Source: Parcubacteria group bacterium Greene0714_7
GTDB lineage: Bacteria > Patescibacteria > Paceibacteria > UBA9973 > UBA2103
Length of the DNA: 64,000 nt
Assembly (NCBI GenBank): GCA_007378985.1
Contig: VMHB01000001.1
Span: 62,001 to 126,000 of the forward strand
Direction of reading: 5' to 3'
The stretch's first letter is position 1; each line of letters opens with the position of its first letter. Both the position numbers and the translations under genes were made by a program. Below, one piece after another: positions 39,094 through 47,037 of this stretch. The notes under the pieces were generated by a model. It made no database searches, was not told the origin of the DNA, and saw only the letters and a program-made list of their open reading frames with translations.

Positions 39094-40311
39094 ATGTCTT
39101 CCATAAATAATCGCATTTATCTTGATAACGCGTCTGCTACGCCAGTGCATCCTAAAGTGGCCAGAGCCGTCTACGGTGCTTTAGAAGATGTTCCGGGAAA
39201 TCCAAGTGCACCTCATGCCGAGGGGCGAAAAGCCTATGAGGCTATTGAGCGCGCACGATCTGATATTGCTCAAACACTCGGAGTTAAGTCAGAGGAGCTC
39301 ATTTTCACATCAGGTGGCACTGAATCAAACAACCTCGCTATTTTTGGTGTCATTGATGCGTTACATAAAAAAGGTATCGCGTATGCTGACATGCACATTG
39401 TCACGACATCAGTTGAGCACAGTTCTATTTTAAAAACTCTCGAGATTTTGGAAAGCAGAGGTGTAGAAGTTTCGTATGTTGTTCCTGACTTCGATGGGAT
39501 TGTTCGTGCGGAGTTAATTGCGAGTGCGATACAGCCTAAAACAGCACTTGTGACTCTGGCGCATGTGAATAGCGAGACGGGCGTCATTCAACCATTAGCC
39601 GATATCAGTACTGAAATAACAAGATGGAAGGGGAGGGAGGTCAGTACCTTTAGACAATTAGTTCCTGAAGTATCGTTTCCAATTTTTCATGTTGATGCTG
39701 CTCAATCGCCTTTATATAGTGAAGCGAGCCCACATGCATTTCGAGCGGATATGGTTTCGTATGATGCGCAAAAACTGTGCGGACCGAAAGGCGTTGGTGT
39801 TTTGTATCGCGATTTTTCTGTCCCAATGGTTCCTATGTGGGGCGGAGGAACCCAAGAGCGAGGTATTCGACCAGGGACTGAGAATGTTGCTGGAATAGTT
39901 GGTGCTGGCGTAGCGTTTGTCCTTGCTAAAGAAGAGAGGGCGACAAGGGAAGTGCGTGTACGAGAATTGCGTGATTATTTAATTGAGTTAGTGCGGGATG
40001 TTGCACCTGACGCTGAACTTATTGGACACCCAAAACGACGCATTGCTTCAAATGCACTCTTTGCGATTTCTGGTATTGACGGTGACTACCTCTCGGTATT
40101 AATGGATGAAGCCAATGTTGCAGTATCACCACGGAGTGCCTGCGTAGGTACAGGGGGAAATATATCGCATGTGGTGATGGCACTTACTGGCGACGAAAAG
40201 AAAGCAAAAGGCACTATTCGTTTTTCACTTGGAGTTGATACAACTAGACTTGATATTGAACGAGCCGTCACGGCCTTCAAAGGTGCCCTGAAAGTAGCGA
40301 GGGCTATGTAA
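39094..40311 (+). CDS. iscS: cysteine desulfurase (NifS/IscS-like)
   Basis: PLP enzyme that takes sulfur from cysteine for tRNA thiolation or Fe-S clusters. 405 residues. Seen: YLDNASATPVHP, SGGTESNN, HVDAAQ, the PLP lysine K227 in YDAQKLCGPKG (usual SAHK has DAQK) and the catalytic Cys351 in SPRSACVGTG. An extra segment at about 176-195 precedes HVDAAQ. No iscU or mnmA is next to it; in reduced genomes tRNA modification is the likely use. Confidence 0.92.
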   Translation: MSSINNRIYLDNASATPVHPKVARAVYGALEDVPGNPSAPHAEGRKAYEAIERARSDIAQTLGVKSEELIFTSGGTESNNLAIFGVIDALHKKGIAYADMHIVTTSVEHSSILKTLEILESRGVEVSYVVPDFDGIVRAELIASAIQPKTALVTLAHVNSETGVIQPLADISTEITRWKGREVSTFRQLVPEVSFPIFHVDAAQSPLYSEASPHAFRADMVSYDAQKLCGPKGVGVLYRDFSVPMVPMWGGGTQERGIRPGTENVAGIVGAGVAFVLAKEERATREVRVRELRDYLIELVRDVAPDAELIGHPKRRIASNALFAISGIDGDYLSVLMDEANVAVSPRSACVGTGGNISHVVMALTGDEKKAKGTIRFSLGVDTTRLDIERAVTAFKGALKVARAM

Positions 40312-40338
40312 GTGATGCACATTATTCTCTTGCTGTTT

Positions 40339-40372
40339 ACCCCTAAACCCTATACCCTAAACACTAACCCCT
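40339..40372. repeat. CCCTAAA low-complexity stretch
   Basis: CCCCTAAACCCTATACCCTA and AACACTAACCCC, ending 7 bp before the next gene's ATG. Confidence 0.6.
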
Positions 40373-40378
40373 TCCCAT

Positions 40379-41218
40379 ATGGATATTGAAGATCTCTCAA
40401 AATTTCAAATAGTTCTCCTCGTCATTTTGGTGTCATTCGTTACATCAATTGCTACTGGCATTGTTACTGTGTCGCTTCTTGCTGCGGCGCCTACAGGAGT
40501 AACGCAGACAATTAATCAGGTTGTTGAACGAACTATTCAGACTATTGTTCCTACTAATATTTCGACACCTGCAACTACTAAAGAGACTACTGTTGTTGTG
40601 AAGGAGGATGACCTCATCACCGCTTCAATTTCCGCATCACTAGGGAAAACTGGCCGTGTCTTTGCTGGGGTTTCCACTACGACGTCAATCGTTGGTCTTG
40701 CTGCGCAGATTGGCCCTGCACTTTTTGTTACTGACTCAAGTATTGTCGACAAAGATCATCTTGTTGTTGTCGGTGGTACATCAGCGGTATACACAGTGTC
40801 ACAGCAGTTTCCTGAAGTAGGTATCGCATTTCTTGTTCCAAAAGATTCCGACACAAAACTCGGTGCGCCGTTTAGGATTGGTGATGTTGGTGCTTTGAAG
40901 CTCGGTGCAACTACGGTGGCATTGGTAAGTGTTACGCAAGAACGTGTAGTCATTGGTGCTGTGTCGTCACGTACAGTATCTACCGATGTTGTTCCAGTAA
41001 AAGGGGCATCGGCGATTTCAGTTCGAAATATTGATACAAATATAAATGCGACCCTAGTTCCAGGAACACCACTGGTGAATATTTTTGGTGACCTCGTGGG
41101 TATTTCAACAAGCGTTTCCCAAGCGTCTGGTGGAAGTGGGACCTTCATTGCTACAAGCGATATTTTGACGGTCTTTTCGTCATCACACGCGAGCTCTACC
41201 CCAGCGAAGGCGAAATAA
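40379..41218 (+). CDS. membrane-anchored trypsin-fold protein without catalytic triad
   Basis: 279 residues: one helix at about 10-37, a Thr-rich linker, then a domain whose blocks (SASLGKTGRVFAGVSTTTS, and near the end TPLVNIFGDLVGIST) fit the HtrA/S1 barrel. No His-Asp-Ser triad can be placed; the normal GDSGGP site reads VPGTPLVN. Probably a non-enzymatic surface protein. Upstream of clpB. Confidence 0.55.
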   Translation: MDIEDLSKFQIVLLVILVSFVTSIATGIVTVSLLAAAPTGVTQTINQVVERTIQTIVPTNISTPATTKETTVVVKEDDLITASISASLGKTGRVFAGVSTTTSIVGLAAQIGPALFVTDSSIVDKDHLVVVGGTSAVYTVSQQFPEVGIAFLVPKDSDTKLGAPFRIGDVGALKLGATTVALVSVTQERVVIGAVSSRTVSTDVVPVKGASAISVRNIDTNINATLVPGTPLVNIFGDLVGISTSVSQASGGSGTFIATSDILTVFSSSHASSTPAKAK

Positions 41219-41223
41219 CATTA

Positions 41224-41311
41224 GAAGCCTTTAGGTTTCAGCTGTCAGCCTTCCGAGAGGAGTTTGTATTTGTTCTGTCTATAAGCTAAAACCTGAAACC
41301 TAAAACCTGCC
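41224..41311. repeat. inverted CAGCTGTCAG / CCTGAAACC low-complexity stretch
   Basis: Left arm GAAGCCTTTAGGTTTCAGCT, right arm AAAACCTGAAACCTAAAACC (41287-41306), able to pair over part of their length. It lies in front of the clpB promoter. Confidence 0.6.
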
Positions 41312-41318
41312 TTTCTGG

Positions 41319-41330
41319 TATAATAGACGT
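41319..41330 (+). promoter_or_regulatory. clpB leaderless promoter
   Basis: Consensus -10 TATAAT (41319-41324), then AGACGT and the ATG at 41331. No CIRCE element is seen. Confidence 0.6.
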
Positions 41331-44027
41331 ATGCCACCACCATTTGGAAATTTCACAACAAAAGCAAAAGAAGCTGTGCGCAAAGCGCATGAGATTGCTA
41401 TTGAGCGTGGTCAAAACCACGTGAGTTCACTGCATCTTGTTGGCGCCCTTGTTATGCAGGAGGAGTCAATTGTGCTCGCTATTTTGGAGCGACTGGATGT
41501 TGATACTGTTCTTTTTACAGATTCCGTTATTGAACTTTTGGAAGTTCCTCCAACAGGCTCTGTGCTCTCGCCCTCGTACCAGCTCTATTTGACACCAGAC
41601 TTGGCGCAGGCGCTTGAGGCTGCGGTAAAAATTGCAACAACATTTAACGAGTCGTTTGTTTCAGTTGAACATCTATTCCTCGGTATTCTTGAAAATCCAG
41701 GGCCCGCTGCTGAGATTTTTAATCGCTTCCGTATTGACCGTACTGCTGTCGTGTCTGTTATGCAAGAATTTCGTGCAGGACGCACCAATGAACCCGAAGC
41801 ACCAAAGAAGATGCGTGCCTTGGGTAAGTACACCAGAAATCTCACGAAGCTCGCGAGCGACAACAAGCTCGATCCAGTTATTGGTCGTGATATTGAAATT
41901 AATCGGGTTATTCAAATTTTGTCGCGTCGCACAAAAAATAATCCAATTCTTATTGGTGAAGCGGGCGTTGGGAAAACTGCAATCGCAGAAGGGCTGGCAA
42001 GTCGCATGGCAGTGAATGATGTACCTGAGTCTTTGAAAGGTAAGGAGCTCTTGATGCTTGATCTTGGCATGCTGATAGCTGGTACGAAGTATCGTGGCGA
42101 ATTTGAAGAGCGATTAAAGACAATCATGAAGGAAGTGGAAAAGTCTGACGGTAAAGTCATTCTATTCGTTGATGAGATTCATACTCTCGTTGGTGCAGGT
42201 GCCGCTGAAGGCGCAATGGATGCATCCAACATGTTAAAACCCGCTCTTGCCCGTGGGGATTTCCGCGTTATTGGCGCAACAACATTAAAAGAGTATCAAC
42301 AGCACATTGAACGAGACCCAGCGCTCACGCGCCGTTTCCAACCAGTGTTTGTGCAAGAGCCTTCAATAGAGGATGCGGTGGCAATACTTCGAGGTCTACG
42401 AGAGAAATATGAGTTGTATCATGGTGTGCGTATCACGGACGCAGCTATTGTTGCTGCGGTAGGGCTTTCGAGTCGTTACATCACTGACCGATTTCTTCCA
42501 GACAAAGCTGTCGACTTAATTGATGAGGCCGCATCTGCCCTGAAGATTTCTCTTGAAAATAAACCACCAGCACTCGAAGAAACTGACCGGAAAATTCGCC
42601 GACTCGAAATTGAATTTGAGGCACTCAGAAAAGACGAAGATGCACATGTAGGGAAGAGTACGAAGGTGCGTTTGCGTGCAATTGAAAAAGAAATTGCTGA
42701 ACTTCGTGAGAAAACAGCTGATTTGGAAGTGAAATGGAAGAATGAAAAAGAGGTGCTCCTTGCTATTGGAGCTACCAAGAAAGAGCTTGATCAACTTCGT
42801 GCAGAAGCAGAGTCTGCTGAGGCTCGCGCAGATTTGGCACGCGTAGCTGAAATTCGGTACGGTAAATTGCCAACTCTAGAGAAAAATTTGGAGCGAGAAC
42901 TCGACAAACTAAAACGTTTTCAGCGCTCTAGGAGAGTACTCCGTGAAGAGGTAACTGATGTTGATATTGCTGAAGTGGTAAGTCGATGGACCGGTGTGCC
43001 GGTGTCGCGCATGCTCGAGGCTGAAGCAAAGAAGCTTGCTCGAATGGAGGAAGATCTCAAAGCTTCTGTGGTGGGACAAGATGATGCTGTGCGTCTCGTG
43101 TCGGATGCAGTAAAACGCTCACGTGTAGGTATTGCTGATCCCAACCGCCCAATTGGTTCGTTCCTTTTCTTAGGACCTACAGGAGTAGGAAAAACAGAGC
43201 TATCCAAGGCATTAGCGAAGTTTATGTTCGACGATGAGTCCGCAATCATTCGTGTCGACATGAGCGAATTCATGGAAAAGCATTCCGTGTCTAAAATCAT
43301 TGGTTCACCACCAGGGTATGTTGGACATGAAGAGGGGGGCTCGCTCACTGAAAAAGTTCGCCATCGTCCGTACGCTTTGATTCTTTTCGACGAGATTGAA
43401 AAAGCACATCCTGAAGTATTCAATATCCTCTTGCAGGTTCTCGACAACGGACATCTTACGGACGCTAAGGGCAGGAAGGTTAACTTCAAAAACAGCATCA
43501 TCATTTTGACCTCAAACATCGGAGCTGAGTTCATCGATAAGATGTCGAGCTTTGGATTTAGTTCAGCGAATGGTAGTGATGTAGCTGAATATGCCATTGC
43601 CAAAGAGAAAGTCATGGGTCGTCTGAAAGATTACTTCAGGCCGGAATTCTTGAACCGTCTTGATGAGATTATTGTCTTTAACATTCTTTCAGTAGAGGCA
43701 ATAAAGAACATCGTTGATATGCAGGTGAAGATCGTGGAAGAGAGACTCGCCACGAAAGACATTAAGCTTGCGATACATCCTGAGGTATATGCGTACCTTG
43801 CTAAAGAAGGCTATAGCCCTCAGTATGGTGCTAGGCCGTTGAAACGCTTGATTCAATCTAAGATTCTCACGCCAGTAGCATCGTTTATGGTGTCCCGTGG
43901 TGTGATGCAAGGGGGTACTGTGAGCGTCAGTATGAAAGGTAGTGAGTTTGTTTTTGATGTTGTGAAGAGTGCCCGTGCTACTAAGTCACACCGTGCGAAA
44001 GTTGGAGCGGCGAGTTCAAAAAACTAA
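41331..44027 (+). CDS. clpB: ClpB-type AAA+ disaggregase
   Basis: Hexameric unfoldase that rescues aggregates. 898 residues: Clp-N repeats (1-150), AAA-1 with GEAGVGKTAIAEG near 208-220, a long coiled-coil M domain (about 415-545, with LEETDRKIRRLEIEFEALRK), and AAA-2 with GPTGVGKTELSKAL near 615 and arginine-finger region FLNRLDE. The full-length M domain favours ClpB over ClpC/ClpA. No VGF/IGF ClpP-docking loop was identified. Confidence 0.93.
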   Translation: MPPPFGNFTTKAKEAVRKAHEIAIERGQNHVSSLHLVGALVMQEESIVLAILERLDVDTVLFTDSVIELLEVPPTGSVLSPSYQLYLTPDLAQALEAAVKIATTFNESFVSVEHLFLGILENPGPAAEIFNRFRIDRTAVVSVMQEFRAGRTNEPEAPKKMRALGKYTRNLTKLASDNKLDPVIGRDIEINRVIQILSRRTKNNPILIGEAGVGKTAIAEGLASRMAVNDVPESLKGKELLMLDLGMLIAGTKYRGEFEERLKTIMKEVEKSDGKVILFVDEIHTLVGAGAAEGAMDASNMLKPALARGDFRVIGATTLKEYQQHIERDPALTRRFQPVFVQEPSIEDAVAILRGLREKYELYHGVRITDAAIVAAVGLSSRYITDRFLPDKAVDLIDEAASALKISLENKPPALEETDRKIRRLEIEFEALRKDEDAHVGKSTKVRLRAIEKEIAELREKTADLEVKWKNEKEVLLAIGATKKELDQLRAEAESAEARADLARVAEIRYGKLPTLEKNLERELDKLKRFQRSRRVLREEVTDVDIAEVVSRWTGVPVSRMLEAEAKKLARMEEDLKASVVGQDDAVRLVSDAVKRSRVGIADPNRPIGSFLFLGPTGVGKTELSKALAKFMFDDESAIIRVDMSEFMEKHSVSKIIGSPPGYVGHEEGGSLTEKVRHRPYALILFDEIEKAHPEVFNILLQVLDNGHLTDAKGRKVNFKNSIIILTSNIGAEFIDKMSSFGFSSANGSDVAEYAIAKEKVMGRLKDYFRPEFLNRLDEIIVFNILSVEAIKNIVDMQVKIVEERLATKDIKLAIHPEVYAYLAKEGYSPQYGARPLKRLIQSKILTPVASFMVSRGVMQGGTVSVSMKGSEFVFDVVKSARATKSHRAKVGAASSKN

Positions 44028-44046
44028 AGAAAAGTGTTACTGTAGC

Positions 44047-44068
44047 AACTAGCCATTACTGGCTAGTT
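44047..44068 (+). terminator. hairpin after clpB
   Basis: AACTAGCC-attact-GGCTAGTT, 20 bp after the clpB stop and 4 bp before tRNA-Tyr. No long T run. Confidence 0.6.
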
Positions 44069-44072
44069 AGTT

Positions 44073-44158
44073 GCGTCGGTACTCAAGTGGTCAACGAGGG
44101 GAGACTGTAAATCTCCTGACTTCGGTCTTCGTTGGTTCGAATCCAACCCGGCGCACCA
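44073..44158 (+). tRNA. tRNA-Tyr (GTA)
   Basis: Acceptor GCGTCGG/CCGGCGC, anticodon stem GGAGA/TCTCC with loop CTGTAAA (anticodon GTA), class II variable arm (GACTTCGGTC), T-arm GTTGG TTCGAAT CCAAC, discriminator A and encoded CCA (44156-44158). Confidence 0.95.
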
Positions 44159-44400
44159 TGGGTTGGATTCGAACCGCGGGCCGCAACGACTGGGAAGGAG
44201 TGAAGGTCTCGAGCTCAGCAGAGCGAGAGGCGAATCCAACCCGAGGATCGCTAAAATTTCCGTCAGGAGATTTATCTGTGTCCGCACAATCGAAGAGCGA
44301 CCATAGGTTTCGAGCGTAAGACACTTTGTCTCCCTTTGAGGGTCAAACGCGAGAGGCGAATCCAATCCGCCAACACATCTTCAGTGCTACAATATCGAAA
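44159..44400 (+). repeat. tRNA-Tyr 3' tail with one inverted and two direct copies
   Basis: An immediate inverted copy at 44160-44175 (16 nt exact) makes a long hairpin with the tRNA end. Direct copies are at 44231-44243 (13 nt exact) and 44357-44369 (12 of 13). The core block GGATCGCTAAAATTTCCGTC AGGAGATTTATCTGTGTCC (44245-44283) matches the tRNA-Val and tRNA-Glu cores. No gene. Confidence 0.8.
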
Positions 44401-44421
44401 GATTATTTTTTGTAAATGTAT

Positions 44422-44946
44422 ATGAAACAACTAGACAAAAAAGCAGTGTGGTTATTCTTTTTGAGCTCTGTATCTAGCACCTTAATTTTTAGTTTGATTT
44501 TTGTCGGATGGACACTCTTTGCCGTTTTTGAAGACTCTTTCATAGGCGGTAATGTGCTTTCCACTATGCTTGGATGGCTCATTTTAGTCGTAGCGGTTTT
44601 CACTGTACTCTCATTTATTTGGGCAAAGCTCTCATATCACTACTATCGCTACGAGTTAACTGATTTAGGATTTCGTAAGGAGTCTGGAGTAATTTGGAAA
44701 AAATACGTCACTATACCCTATGCACGAATCCAAAATGTCGATATTAACCGCGGCATTCTGGCGCGCTTACTTGGCCTTTCAGATTTGCATATTCAAACGG
44801 CAGGGGCGAGTGCTTCGATAAGCCGATATGGGATGGCAGGCATCAGTGCAGAAGGGAGGTTACCTGGAGTATCAAAAGCAGATGCAGAGGTTTTGAGAGA
44901 TGAGCTTGTTAAGCGAGCAAGTGGGTCTTTAGGGCAGGGGGTATAA
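44422..44946 (+). CDS. bacterial PH domain (bPH2/YdbS-like) membrane protein
   Basis: 174 residues from ATG 44422: two helices (about 8-32 and 45-72), then a PH-like domain with YHYYRYELTDLGFRKESGV and YARIQNVDINRGILARLLGL, the DUF304/bPH_2 hallmark. Function unknown in general; membrane stress or lipid roles are proposed for relatives. An in-frame ATG lies two codons upstream. Confidence 0.8.
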   Translation: MKQLDKKAVWLFFLSSVSSTLIFSLIFVGWTLFAVFEDSFIGGNVLSTMLGWLILVVAVFTVLSFIWAKLSYHYYRYELTDLGFRKESGVIWKKYVTIPYARIQNVDINRGILARLLGLSDLHIQTAGASASISRYGMAGISAEGRLPGVSKADAEVLRDELVKRASGSLGQGV

Positions 44947-44982
44947 GAAAACTCTCGGATTTTGACCCATCTTAGAACCTAA

Positions 44983-45000
44983 GGTATACCCCGTGAGATA
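44983..45000 (-). promoter_or_regulatory. TATCTCA-GGGGTATACC site, distal copy
   Basis: GGTATACCCCGTGAGATA, the inverted partner of 45074-45089. The same pair geometry occurs at 49224-49241 and 49280-49295. Confidence 0.6.
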
Positions 45001-45062
45001 AGTGTTTTTAGATTCACTGCGTTGTGCATGTGTGAGCTATTGTTTTTGAAGAGTTTTCTGGT

Positions 45063-45091
45063 TTGCAGGGCTCTATCTCATGGGGTATAGT
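45063..45091 (+). promoter_or_regulatory. rpmG promoter with TATCTCA site in the spacer
   Basis: -35 TTGCAG (45063-45068), 17-nt spacer, -10 TATAGT (45086-45091); ATG is 7 nt downstream. The spacer holds TATCTCATGGGGTATA (45074-45089), positioned as a repressor site would be. Confidence 0.65.
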
Positions 45092-45098
45092 ACTCTTC

Positions 45099-45257
45099 AT
45101 GTCACAAGATAACCTCATCAAGATGAAATCCTCGGCTTCTGGCCATGTTATTTGGACTACCAAAAACAAAAAGAAGCTTGCGAATACAAAAATGGCGCTC
45201 AAAAAGTACGACCCGGTGGTCAGGAAGCGCGTGACCTTCAAAGAAGCTAAAAAGTAA
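45099..45257 (+). CDS. rpmG: 50S ribosomal protein bL33
   Basis: 52 residues, basic: IKMKSSASGHVIWTTKNKKK and KYDPVVRKRVTFKEAKK match bL33. No cysteines, so the non-zinc form. Leaderless start at ATG 45099, 7 nt after TATAGT. Confidence 0.9.
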   Translation: MSQDNLIKMKSSASGHVIWTTKNKKKLANTKMALKKYDPVVRKRVTFKEAKK

Positions 45258-45280
45258 GCACTGCTTATTTTTGATGTTTG

Positions 45281-45359
45281 AAAGGGAAATACTTTTTCCC
45301 TTTTTTCATTTATACTGGTGACTCGAGGGCCTACGCACCAGAGACTGGTGCGTAGGCCC
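45281..45359 (+). terminator. rpmG terminator and a second 15-bp hairpin
   Basis: AAAGGGAAA-tac-TTTTTCCCTTTTTT (45281-45306) is an intrinsic terminator. The second hairpin 45327-45359 (GGGCCTACGCACCAG arms) begins with GGGCCTA, the same seven bases as the 5' end of tRNA-Trp 47 bp further on. Confidence 0.75.
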
Positions 45360-45405
45360 GTCACTCGAAGGAAAAGCACTAATACGTGTTTTTTCCTTCT
45401 CATTA

Positions 45406-45476
45406 GGGCCTATAGTTCAATGGTAGAATTACGGTCTCCAAAACCGTCGATCAAGGTTCGAATCCTTGTGGGCCCG
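45406..45476 (+). tRNA. tRNA-Trp (CCA)
   Basis: Acceptor GGGCCTA/TGGGCCC, D-arm GTTCAATGGTAGAAT, anticodon stem ACGGT/ACCGT with loop CTCCAAA (anticodon CCA), T-arm CAAGG TTCGAAT CCTTG, discriminator G. 3' CCA is not encoded. Confidence 0.95.
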
Positions 45477-45716
45477 CAGTTTTGAAACGCAGTGAAAAAC
45501 TGCGGTACCAAGAAAAGCACTTATGTGCTTTTCGACAAGGATTCGAAGACCCTGAATATATCGCACGGAGCCTGTCTTCAGGCGAGTACGATATGAAGGG
45601 TGTACAGCTCCTGTAAAGAGACTTTTCAGAAACTGCATTCGGACGAAACGAAAACTATGTTTTCGTTTCGCTTCTCTCTGGTTTCTGTAAGGAGAGAATC
45701 CTTGTGGGCCCGCAAA
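45477..45716 (+). repeat. tRNA-Trp 3' tail ending in a 19-nt exact copy of the tRNA end
   Basis: Hairpins CGCAGTTTTGAAACGCAG..CTGCG and AAAAGCACTTATGTGCTTTT, an inverted T-arm copy at 45536-45547 (12 nt exact), then a core with stems (GAAACGAAAAC/GTTTTCGTTTC). It ends in a direct copy at 45696-45714, identical over 19 nt to tRNA positions 45460-45478. Spacing 236 bp. No gene. Confidence 0.82.
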
Positions 45717-45869
45717 AATAACGAGCGAAGCGTGCTGCATGCTCAACCTGCGATCGTCAGTTTGCCACAGTAGCTGGTGCTCAGATAGCTCTAAAGTAGT
45801 CCAACTAAAGTTGAATGGCATAATGCAGTAATTTCCCGTATTCATTTTCGAGGAGTATATTTATACAGT
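45717..45869. other. intergenic stretch, no gene seen
   Basis: Between the tRNA-Trp tail and the acetyltransferase. GAGGAG (45850-45855) and TATATT/TATACA boxes just before ATG 45870 suggest a promoter; otherwise nothing. Confidence 0.4.
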
Positions 45870-46448
45870 ATGAGTTTTGAATCTCCTCAGAGTGATTCTT
45901 ATGGAGCTCAAAATAGTGGAGAATATCACCATAAAAGTGCACGTATAAAACTGCGTGGATTATCTCCGTCAATTTTTTCTCCAGCCCTTGCTGCTGCTTT
46001 TGAAATATTTAGCAACCCGAAAGATCAAGTTGCAGTTGAAGAGGATTACCGAATAAGTTTAGAGCCCGAAAGATTTGTCGAACAAATGCGCCACAGTGGT
46101 ATAAAAACCCAAAAGTATTGGGTTGCCACTAAATCAAAAAAATCACCCACTGTAGCAGGTATTACTGGCCTTGAAACAAAAGTTGAAGATGAGGCTGGTT
46201 CAGCTTGGCTCGGTTGGTTTGGTGTTGTGCCAGAATATCGCGGGAAAGGATACGGTCGCGCGCTTCTTAAGAAAACAATTTCTAAGGCGCGTAACGTTGG
46301 CTTTGGTAGACTACGGTTGTGGACTACAACTGCGCCCGAAGAGGTTGCCGCTCAAGATATGTATGAAGAGTTTGGGTTTAGACTAACCGGCGATAAAGAA
46401 ATGCCCGAGTCTAACGAATCCATTCTTTTTCGGGAGAAAATACTTTAA
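45870..46448 (+). CDS. GNAT-family N-acetyltransferase
   Basis: 192 residues with the acetyl-CoA site: GWFGVVPEYRGKGYGRALLKK (motif A RGKGYG) and motif B with MYEEFGFRL. An N-terminal extension of about 40 residues is Ser/Gln-rich. Acceptor unknown. 62 bp before the DUF3750 gene. Confidence 0.85.
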   Translation: MSFESPQSDSYGAQNSGEYHHKSARIKLRGLSPSIFSPALAAAFEIFSNPKDQVAVEEDYRISLEPERFVEQMRHSGIKTQKYWVATKSKKSPTVAGITGLETKVEDEAGSAWLGWFGVVPEYRGKGYGRALLKKTISKARNVGFGRLRLWTTTAPEEVAAQDMYEEFGFRLTGDKEMPESNESILFREKIL

Positions 46449-46510
46449 TTTTAATAATAGGGCGGTGCTTTTTTACGCAACGAAAAATTACTGTCCAGAT
46501 AAAATCACCT

Positions 46511-47020
46511 ATGTATGAACCTTTAACATCCATGATACAAAAAGATATTTACCAAGTTTTTTTGATGGGTTGCCCCGCCACGATGCCATTGTCTTTCGCA
46601 GTACACCCGTGGTTTGTTATAAATAAAAAAGGCATAGTGTCACGATTCGGAATCGGTCGTTACAATACTGAAGAAAGTGGAAAATTTTTTGGAGAACATT
46701 CTTGTGAAGAGTGTTCTGGTCGTTTACATAAAAATGCCAAACCTCCTTTTGAGGGCTTAGAAATATTTCCCTCTATGCACCAGCATCATTGGAAAGGGGC
46801 AATTATAGGCATGGTAGAGGGCGGTGTAGGTTCAGTTGCGGAGCGTATGGTTGAGTACATTGAACAGTCTATTTCTTCGTACCCACATCGAGATCGTTAT
46901 TCGCTTTTTGGTCCCAACAGTAACACCTATGTGCAGTGGGTTTTGAATAGTTTTCCAGAATCAAATATTGAACTCCCTTGGAACGCTTTTGGTAAGGGAA
47001 AAATACAAAAACCGATCTAA
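46511..47020 (+). CDS. DUF3750-like protein
   Basis: 169 residues, soluble. Seen: AVHPWFVINKKG, LHKN..PPFEGLEIFPS, and GPNSNTYVQWVLNSFP followed by LPWNAFGKG. These blocks recall DUF3750 (PF12570), whose conserved GPNSNTF..LP..AIGKD pattern suggests a Cys/Asn-type fold, but no activity is established. Two CxxC-like Cys (CEEC) are an addition. Confidence 0.65.
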   Translation: MYEPLTSMIQKDIYQVFLMGCPATMPLSFAVHPWFVINKKGIVSRFGIGRYNTEESGKFFGEHSCEECSGRLHKNAKPPFEGLEIFPSMHQHHWKGAIIGMVEGGVGSVAERMVEYIEQSISSYPHRDRYSLFGPNSNTYVQWVLNSFPESNIELPWNAFGKGKIQKPI

Positions 47021-47037
47021 CTACCCTTGCACGGCAT

